38,657 bases of DNA from Chitinophagaceae bacterium (GTDB taxonomy: Bacteria > Bacteroidota > Bacteroidia > Chitinophagales > Chitinophagaceae): contig JAIXOJ010000169.1 of the NCBI GenBank assembly GCA_027486835.1, positions 1 to 38,657 of the forward strand, in the 5' to 3' direction. Position numbers and translations under genes: made by a program. Under the pieces are notes generated by a model. It was not told the origin of the DNA. It saw nothing but the letters and a program-made list of their open reading frames with translations, and searched no databases. This document shows, piece after piece, positions 32,655-38,657 of this stretch; position 1 is the first letter of the stretch, and each line of letters opens with the position of its first letter.

Positions 32655-33662
32655 TTATAACTTTCCTATTGGTATCCATTCATCTTCTCGCTCAAAAATG
32701 TTAGCAAGTGTAAATCGTTTGGCTTGGCGGGTGGTTAACTGTTTGCTCCATTTTACCCTAGCATTTGGATTTGCACCTTTACCTGTGCTGTTATACTCCG
32801 CATATACCACCGTTGTTTCATTATCGGGATTGCGCCAATTATCCCATCCTTCTGGCAAAATATGGCTACCCATTTGGGTTCTTATCCAAACTGTTTTGGC
32901 ATTTGGCCGCCAAGGTCGGCCTAAATAAACTTTTGTTACCCCTGTGTCGGCCACTAAGGAACAATCGAAAAAAACAAATCCGTAAACCTGTCCTTTTCGG
33001 GTGGAAGCCGCGGTGATGTATGAATTACTTAAACTTTTGATGGTGCATTTTTCAAAAACGGCTATGGCTTCGCCGAATATAAAATCGGTGGTGCCTTCTA
33101 TGTAACAATCGGCGAAGTATTGTCTTTTGTTTTCAGTAGCAGCATAGAGGGTGTCTTGGTTGCCTAATAACCTGCAATGTAAAAATTCACATCGATCGGC
33201 TTCTACATGCACGGCTACTGCTTGGCCTACCCTTCCTGCTTTGTTCTGGATAGTTAGGTGTTCTACCTTAGTGTCATTACCTTGAACGAGTAGGGTATAA
33301 GAAGTGTACGTACTGTGTTTGTCTTTTCCAAACATATCCTTCAAAGCAAGCGGCTTGCCGGAAAAATCACTATTGGTTATTATGGTGCTGTCTTCGTCTT
33401 CGCCCATTAAGGTGATATTGGTTTTCCAAGAAGGTATGACTAACTTCTCAGCATAAATCCCTTTTTTTATATAAATAGTTACCTGCACTTGCGATAAATC
33501 TCTTACCGCATTGATTGCTGCTTGAATGGTAGTGAAATCTGCCTTTCCAGAAAGCGCTACGGTAAATTGGGTGGGGTAAACAATGGCTGTGGAGGGCTTG
33601 TTCTGTGCCCAAACCATCGCCATGTTTACACTAAAGAAAGCCATTAAGAGCCATTTAAGCAT
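32655..33662 (-). CDS. Pectin methylesterase (CE8)
   Basis: A 335-residue secreted enzyme with a signal peptide ending near residue 20 (V-W-A-Q). It removes methyl esters from homogalacturonan, producing the acidic pectate that lyases and polygalacturonase need. All CE8 signatures are present: GQAVA with Q147, GNQDTLY with the general acid D170, TTDFIFG with the nucleophile D193, and LGRPW with R249 and W251. The beta-helix length is typical. No T9SS domain is seen, so a periplasmic site is expected. It lies between the fusion gene and the polygalacturonase gene on the same strand. Confidence 0.94.
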   Translation of the reverse strand: MLKWLLMAFFSVNMAMVWAQNKPSTAIVYPTQFTVALSGKADFTTIQAAINAVRDLSQVQVTIYIKKGIYAEKLVIPSWKTNITLMGEDEDSTIITNSDFSGKPLALKDMFGKDKHSTYTSYTLLVQGNDTKVEHLTIQNKAGRVGQAVAVHVEADRCEFLHCRLLGNQDTLYAATENKRQYFADCYIEGTTDFIFGEAIAVFEKCTIKSLSNSYITAASTRKGQVYGFVFFDCSLVADTGVTKVYLGRPWRPNAKTVWIRTQMGSHILPEGWDNWRNPDNETTVVYAEYNSTGKGANPNARVKWSKQLTTRQAKRFTLANIFEREDEWIPIGKL

Positions 33663-34026
33663 GCTTTATCTATTTACAGATTAGTCACTATTATTCAATG
33701 CGAAATTGTAATTACACTGAGTGGCACTGAGGTTTCACAGAGGTACACAGAGGTTTTTTATTCTGTGTTATTCTGTGAATTTTTTATTGCACTGAGTTGC
33801 ACTGAGGTTTCACAGAGTGAGAGATTGGCGGACAAAGTTTCCTAGTTGTATAACCTACGCGAATTACCACCCCGCCCTTCGGGCACCCCCTCGAGAGGGG
33901 AATTGCCTACCGAGTATCTAGAAACCGCCTTTTTCCAAGGAAGTTATATAGTAGTTACACAGAGGATCATGGCATTGTGAACCTCTGTGTTTTATTTTGA
34001 ACCAATGCTGTAATGCTACAAACAAC
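33663..34026. other. 364-bp intergenic stretch made of short dispersed repeats
   Basis: No gene. CACTGAGTGGCACTGAGGTT at 33718 recurs, slightly changed, at about 33785-33822. CACAGAGG occurs several times, including the hairpin at 33958-33988 (CACAGAGG...CCTCTGTG). A compact GC-rich piece (about 33870-33902, CCCGCCCTTCGGGCACCCCC-like, then CTCGAGAGGGG) resembles common Bacteroidota intergenic palindromes. The hairpins could end transcription of the polygalacturonase gene. Confidence 0.65.
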
Positions 34027-35655
34027 TTACTTTATTTGAAGAACCGACTCTGAAACGCCTGGGGCAAAAACTACTTTTTGTTCTGCATTGCTCACGTCTG
34101 TTTTAGTTACGACCAATTGCTTATTTCTTTCTCCATTAATGCTAAAAAGAACTTTTGCCATATTTACATTTTTAAAGTTTTGTAATTGTAGACCATTGCA
34201 GTTTTCTATGTATACAATGGGGTTCAACTCTTTTGTAGCAACCGTAATATTCTTAAGGTCTAGATTTTCTGCTTCAAACAATTCCACACCTTTATCAGCA
34301 CGAATGCTCACATCGGAAATATGGATGTTCTTGATACTCATTTCTGGCAAGCCTCTTACAAAAATACCTTTAGCTGCACCATCACAAACTATATTACTGA
34401 TGTAAAAATTTTGGAATTGAGGAGTGGCTTCTGTCACTTTAGGTGCCTCTACTTTTTCACCGGGTTTAGGGCTTTTGGTAAAATAATACATGTCGAAGTA
34501 AATGGCTTCGTCTATAATGTCTTTCATGTAGATATTCTTGCAGTAGATATTCTCTACCATACCACCTCTACCTCTAGCTGTCTTAAAGCGTAGTCCTTTA
34601 TCGGTACCCATGAAGGTGAGGTTGTACGCAAATATATTTTTAGCGCCGCCGCTCATTTCGCTACCAATAACAAAACCACCATGGGCACGATATACATAGC
34701 AATTACGCACCACTACATTTTCGGTGGGCATGCCTCTTTTTCTGCCTTGTTCGTCACGTCCACTCTTAATGCAGATACCATCATCCCCAGCATCGAGGGT
34801 GCAACCTTCAACCAAAACATTTTTGCAACTCTCCAAGTCTAAGGCATCCCCATTGTGGGCATACTCAGGGTTTTTCACAGTTACATTCCTGATTGTTACA
34901 TCCTCACACATTAACGGATGCACGCACCAAGCTGGTGAATTTTGGAAAATTACACCTTCAAGCAATACTTTTTTGCAACGAGTAAGTACCAATAAATTGG
35001 GTCGTAAAAAATCTTTGATAGATTCAAAATCGGCTTGAGACGATAACTTTTTTAGTTCGCCAGACTTATACAGCTTTTCTCCTTTCTCCGACTGAGGAGA
35101 AGGATACCAAGTTTTCCCATCTTCAGACAACATGCCACCAGAAGCCACTTGGTGCTTCCAATCGCTTTCAGTCAAACGATTCCTTCCTACTGCTCGCCAA
35201 ATATCTCCATTACCATCCACTACCCCTTTACCCGTGATGGCAACGTTTACTAAGTTGGTTCCAGAAATGGGCGATTGGTTACGGTAAGTTTCTAATCCTT
35301 CCCAGTTGGTTTTTACTAGCAGATATTGATTAAAATCTCTCGTAAAATCAAGCACCGCATTTCTGCTTAGAGATAGATTTACATTGCTTTTCAACTCAAT
35401 AGGACCAGTAATCCATACACCTTCGGGTACTAACACTACGCCGCCACCATTTTTGTTACAAGCATCAATGGCTGCATTAATACTTTTCGTATTGAGGGTT
35501 AATCCATCTGCAATCGCACCGAACTTTTTAATGTTGAATGTATCTTTCTTAAAAGTGGGTACTGCGGCTTTGGGTAAATTATCCCAAGAATATTGCGATT
35601 GACCAAATACCACAGCGCAACATAGGGAAGCTACTAAAAAGGAACGTAATAACAT
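34027..35655 (-). CDS. Polygalacturonase (GH28)
   Basis: A 542-residue secreted glycoside hydrolase with a signal peptide (to about residue 18-19, V-F-G-Q). It has a right-handed beta-helix with GH28 catalytic signatures: NGDALD (268-273) in place of the usual NTDG, GDDGICIKSG with D291-D292, AHGG with H325 (usually GHG), and RFK at 356-358 (usually RIK). The positions of the catalytic Asp triad and the His are kept. The extra loop at about 155-215 and the overall length favour an exo-acting or oligogalacturonide-trimming enzyme over a fungal-type endo enzyme, which is inference. It hydrolyses alpha-1,4-galacturonosyl bonds. It lies between the PL1 and CE8 genes in the pectin cluster. Confidence 0.92.
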   Translation of the reverse strand: MLLRSFLVASLCCAVVFGQSQYSWDNLPKAAVPTFKKDTFNIKKFGAIADGLTLNTKSINAAIDACNKNGGGVVLVPEGVWITGPIELKSNVNLSLSRNAVLDFTRDFNQYLLVKTNWEGLETYRNQSPISGTNLVNVAITGKGVVDGNGDIWRAVGRNRLTESDWKHQVASGGMLSEDGKTWYPSPQSEKGEKLYKSGELKKLSSQADFESIKDFLRPNLLVLTRCKKVLLEGVIFQNSPAWCVHPLMCEDVTIRNVTVKNPEYAHNGDALDLESCKNVLVEGCTLDAGDDGICIKSGRDEQGRKRGMPTENVVVRNCYVYRAHGGFVIGSEMSGGAKNIFAYNLTFMGTDKGLRFKTARGRGGMVENIYCKNIYMKDIIDEAIYFDMYYFTKSPKPGEKVEAPKVTEATPQFQNFYISNIVCDGAAKGIFVRGLPEMSIKNIHISDVSIRADKGVELFEAENLDLKNITVATKELNPIVYIENCNGLQLQNFKNVNMAKVLFSINGERNKQLVVTKTDVSNAEQKVVFAPGVSESVLQIK

Positions 35656-35728
35656 ATTATAATAGGGGTTAGTTGTTAGACGAAAGGGTATTTCTTTTAT
35701 GCTTTTAAGAACATCAATTTTTGTTAAG

Positions 35729-35757
35729 ACCTGACAGATTGTAGAAACCTGTCAGGT
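35729..35757. terminator. ACCTGACAG/CTGTCAGGT hairpin
   Basis: A 9-bp perfect stem with an 11-base loop lies between the PL1 stop (35839, minus strand) and the GH28 start. ACCTGTCAGGT-type palindromes are frequent between Bacteroidota genes. On the minus strand it is followed by TTAACAAAAATTG, so it is a weak terminator at best. Confidence 0.55.
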
Positions 35758-35838
35758 GCAAATCGATTTAAAAATAAAACACTGTTAGTTTTGAGTGCGG
35801 CGCTTCGAGAAACAATTCATTTAATAAGTACCTACTTA

Positions 35839-38379
35839 TTATTCTTTTATCACTTTAGCAGTAAATGATGTGCTCTTGTTAGCGTATATCAGAAAATAGG
35901 TACCTGCCTTTAAAGTTGAAAGTGGCAGTTTACTTTGGGTTGTATTATTTGGTAAAACCGCATTATACACCAGTTTACCATCTGGACTGTACACTTTTAC
36001 CTGAGCATCATCCGTTGATAAAGAATAATTGATGACCAAACTGAAACGAAATGGATTTGGACTAACTGTAATTCCGTTTTTGTTATCGTCAATAGCTACT
36101 ACAACTACTAAACTATGCCTATAAGTTCCGTCTTTATTGATGAGCTTTAGGCGATAATAAAATTTCCCAGCCTTGAATGACTTGTCGTTGAAAAAGTAAA
36201 GCCCCTCCCCTTTTTTGTTTTCTGAGTTTACTGTTCCAATAACGGTATAATTAATGCCATCTTCACTTTTTTCTACCTCATAGCCAGACATATTAATTTC
36301 ATTCTGGGTAGTCCAACTCAATACAATATCTTGCTTATTTGCCGAACCAGTAAAATTAACTAGACTAACAGGAAGCAAAAGACTTTTACCGGCAATAAAA
36401 AATGTACCAAGCTTAGCAGTAGTAAATTCTACATAGTATCCATTGTTGTATGTACCAAATAAGCTGGCTCCATCAAGTACAATGGGGGCAACTGTAGTTC
36501 CAGAGAAATTAGTGATTAAGTTTGAGTCAGCCACGAGATACACTTGCAAATCGTTAATACTGTTGACATTTGTAGCTGAATTTTTCAATGCATTAAACTC
36601 GTTAGCAGTAAAGAACAAACGAATTTTAATTGGCTGCGCCAAAGAGGTAATTCCGTTAGTAGGGATAATGGAGATATTTCTACGTAAATAAGGTTGCAAA
36701 TTATAGAGTCTGGAACCCGATGTAGTGTAATAATAAACTTTCAATTGGTTAGTAACACCACTATCGTAAACAGATGCCACTAAGTTCATAGTGTCGGTAC
36801 TAATTAACCGAGTGTAGGTTGTATCCTTTGCATTCAACCATTGGTTGGTAGATTGCAACAGCATATCGGTAGCAGGCAAAAAGGTATTTGACTTTCCAAA
36901 AGCAACTATACTGTCTCCATTTAAGAAATTCTCTAAATTGGTATATCCATTGGTACTAACATTATTTCTGTCAGCCGCATTGGTGCTATTTAACCCACGC
37001 TGCATTTCCCATTCATCAGCCATACCGTCGTTATCTACATCGGCACTTGGTGTAGCACCGAGTAAAACAGGCCAACCGCCCACATTTGCTTGTCCATCGA
37101 TGATACCAGAAGGATGGGTAACATTGGTAGATTTTACTGTTGAATATCCAGGCCCCTCGAAAGTGGCTGTTCCATCACGGGTTTCCCTTAATATTCTTCT
37201 ATCAACTGTATCTCTTTTTGGTAAATAAGCACCTACGTTATTAAGAACTGATAAGTATGCGTCTTCTGCAGTTTGTGTATTTATCGGAGCAACAGCAATA
37301 GGAGCAGTTAATTTATTTCGGGCCATTAAGCTAGCCGCTTTATAAAACCCATCTGATTGTACACCTTTAGTCCAGTTGTCTGCACTAACATCAGGATAGC
37401 CTTTCACAAAATTGCCATCTACGAAATACTTTCCACCCCAGAGTGTATCAGGATATATATAGGAGTCTTTGGTACAATAGTAACTTGTGTAGGAGAGAAT
37501 ACGATTTCTAAGATTTTTGTTTGAGCTTGTAAAACTACCTGGAGTGGCAGGACCAGGTTTATAGTAGTTGTTAATGATATTGTAGTTGCCTCCTTCTCCG
37601 CCATAAACGGTGTTGATATTGCCCCAGTTATACAGCACATTGTTGCGAAAATCTACTACTTCTTTGAGTGAATCGCCAGTATATCGGCTTCCACAAAACC
37701 TTGGGTTTCTGCTGGTATGATGCGCCAATAAATTATGGTGGAAACTAGCACCTTGCCCACCCCAAATACCAGCGTATCCGTGATCACCTTTGGGGTCAAC
37801 ACTTTTATAGAAACTCTCGCTGAGGATACACCACTGAAGTGTAAACTTTTTTATGTCGTAAAAACTACCTGTTTCATCAATAGACCAACTTAAAGAACAA
37901 TGATCTACTATGATATTTTCATCTGTTGGAACTGGACTGTTTCCATTTGCATCCATTGCATCATCAATATAGGAAGTCAAATCACCTAATCTGCAACGGA
38001 TATATCTTACGATAATGTTACTAGTATTGAGTCGAAGGGTAAAATTCTTCAAACAAATGCCATCGCCTGGTGCTGATTGTCCAGCTATCGTGATATTACC
38101 ATTGGCTATTTTCAGGTCTGCTTGTAAGCTAATGGTTCCAGAAACTTTAAATAAAATAGTTCTAGCTCCAGTAAGCTTGGTGATGCCATATCTCAAACTA
38201 CCCACCGTTGGTTTTGAGGGATTATCGGTGGTATCAGTTACATAATATACAATACCTCCACGACCACCTGTGGCAAACCGGCCAAAACCTTCTGCTCCTG
38301 GAAACGCCAATTGCTGGGCATTTCCCGTATTAAATAATGCAATTAATACAACTACAACACAAGAAAACCATTTATTCAT
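35839..38379 (-). CDS. T9SS-secreted pectate lyase (PL1)
   Basis: An 846-residue protein with a signal peptide (to N-A-Q, about 22). Residues 25-430 form a PL1-type right-handed beta-helix: FPGAEGFGRFATGGRGG at the start, ITIAGQSAPGDGI, IIVDHCSLSWSIDET (D159, D168, E169 as likely calcium-site residues), HHTSRNPR with the catalytic-type R224/R227, and DFRNNVLYNWG. A calcium-loop-like ADVDNDGMADEWEM element follows. About 500-690 is a beta-rich linker domain. A region with VNFTGSANKQDIVLSWTT comes next, and a type A T9SS sorting domain (VSPNPFRFSLVINY to AKVIKE) ends the protein. It would cleave de-esterified homogalacturonan by beta-elimination at or outside the cell surface. It is the only pectinase here with a T9SS tail, so probably the first to meet the polymer. 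Confidence 0.92.
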   Translation of the reverse strand: MNKWFSCVVVVLIALFNTGNAQQLAFPGAEGFGRFATGGRGGIVYYVTDTTDNPSKPTVGSLRYGITKLTGARTILFKVSGTISLQADLKIANGNITIAGQSAPGDGICLKNFTLRLNTSNIIVRYIRCRLGDLTSYIDDAMDANGNSPVPTDENIIVDHCSLSWSIDETGSFYDIKKFTLQWCILSESFYKSVDPKGDHGYAGIWGGQGASFHHNLLAHHTSRNPRFCGSRYTGDSLKEVVDFRNNVLYNWGNINTVYGGEGGNYNIINNYYKPGPATPGSFTSSNKNLRNRILSYTSYYCTKDSYIYPDTLWGGKYFVDGNFVKGYPDVSADNWTKGVQSDGFYKAASLMARNKLTAPIAVAPINTQTAEDAYLSVLNNVGAYLPKRDTVDRRILRETRDGTATFEGPGYSTVKSTNVTHPSGIIDGQANVGGWPVLLGATPSADVDNDGMADEWEMQRGLNSTNAADRNNVSTNGYTNLENFLNGDSIVAFGKSNTFLPATDMLLQSTNQWLNAKDTTYTRLISTDTMNLVASVYDSGVTNQLKVYYYTTSGSRLYNLQPYLRRNISIIPTNGITSLAQPIKIRLFFTANEFNALKNSATNVNSINDLQVYLVADSNLITNFSGTTVAPIVLDGASLFGTYNNGYYVEFTTAKLGTFFIAGKSLLLPVSLVNFTGSANKQDIVLSWTTQNEINMSGYEVEKSEDGINYTVIGTVNSENKKGEGLYFFNDKSFKAGKFYYRLKLINKDGTYRHSLVVVVAIDDNKNGITVSPNPFRFSLVINYSLSTDDAQVKVYSPDGKLVYNAVLPNNTTQSKLPLSTLKAGTYFLIYANKSTSFTAKVIKE

Positions 38380-38406
38380 AAGAAAATATTACAACAATTG
38401 TTTTTC

Positions 38407-38433
38407 GGCTTAAAGTCCCATGGGATTTAAGCC
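38407..38433. repeat. Near-perfect palindrome upstream of the PL1 gene
   Basis: GGCTTAAAGTCCCA pairs with TGGGATTTAAGCC around a CATG centre, with one base offset. It lies 28 bp upstream of the PL1 start. It may be an operator or an extragenic palindrome. Confidence 0.6.
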
Positions 38434-38525
38434 CATTTATTATGTCTAACCATCTGTAAACAATGCTAATACGATATTAGCTCGACTATTTAATCGAATT
38501 TGTTTTTGAAACGGATTATTAAGCG

Positions 38526-38657
38526 CTAGCTATCGCTTCCGAACTGGTCGATACCGCTTTTTAAGCCCTCGCTTCCTCTTCCGAACTGGTCGATACCGCT
38601 TTTTAAGCCCTCGCTACCACTTCCGAACTGGTCGATACCGCTTTTTAAGCCCTCGCT
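38526..38657 (-). repeat. 42-bp tandem array, 3 copies, truncated by window end; open on both strands
   Basis: The anchor TTCCGAACTGG recurs at 38537, 38579 and 38621, exactly 42 bp apart. The minus strand is open as SEGLKSGIDQFGSG repeats, ending with F-G-S-D-S and a TAG at 38526-38528. The plus strand is also open as SPRYHFR-TGRYRFL. Either could be the end of a repeat protein entering from beyond the window, but intergenic satellite DNA is at least as likely. Confidence 0.85.

Overview
The window reads as a chromosomal segment of an AT-rich Bacteroidota bacterium, most likely Chitinophagaceae or a near relative. Four proteins end in a type IX secretion (T9SS) C-terminal sorting domain, there is a Bacteroidota-type outer-membrane barrel protein with a carboxypeptidase-regulatory N-terminus, genes lack obvious Shine-Dalgarno sites, and one start is preceded by a good Bacteroidota promoter (TTTG, 19 bp, TA-rich box). 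I saw no tRNA, rRNA, CRISPR or transposase gene.

Layout. 1-956: a 21-bp tandem array and a large hairpin. 957-2509: an oxidoreductase and a sugar transferase, a two-gene operon for surface polysaccharide. 2735-5590: a secreted M1 metallopeptidase, followed by a 42-bp array. 6011-10600: a membrane-anchored DUF6544-like protein, a DUF1905/YdeI protein and a TonB-receptor-like barrel protein. 10967-19177: a cohesin-type T9SS protein and a giant T9SS adhesin that carries many Ig-like repeats, a dockerin-like module and a cohesin-like module. 19783-22368: a secreted heparinase II/III-like lyase.

22.5-30.3 kb is a zone of repeats and debris. It holds a 670-bp direct duplication that created a 5' pseudogene of the lyase, small hairpin-rich dispersed elements (a REP/MITE-like family), two toxin-antitoxin modules whose toxins are both damaged, a shattered BRO-N-like gene, a frameshifted gene of unknown function, a beta-propeller T9SS protein, and two 21-bp arrays that read as coiled-coil heptads.

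30.4-38.4 kb is a pectin-degradation cluster, all on the minus strand: a secreted PL1 pectate lyase with a T9SS domain, a GH28 polygalacturonase, a CE8 pectin methylesterase and a GH105-PL10 fusion. Together they could de-esterify homogalacturonan, cut it by lysis and hydrolysis, and open unsaturated oligomers. No SusC/SusD pair, regulator or uronate catabolism gene lies in the window.

The most unusual signal spans the whole window. Five separate tandem arrays have a unit of 21 bp or exactly twice that (42 bp). Three of them also share a similar seven-codon pattern, and three 7-bp arrays of five copies each sit directly on gene edges. The second notable signal is the dispersed hairpin family, whose ends coincide with a duplication junction and flank dead genes.
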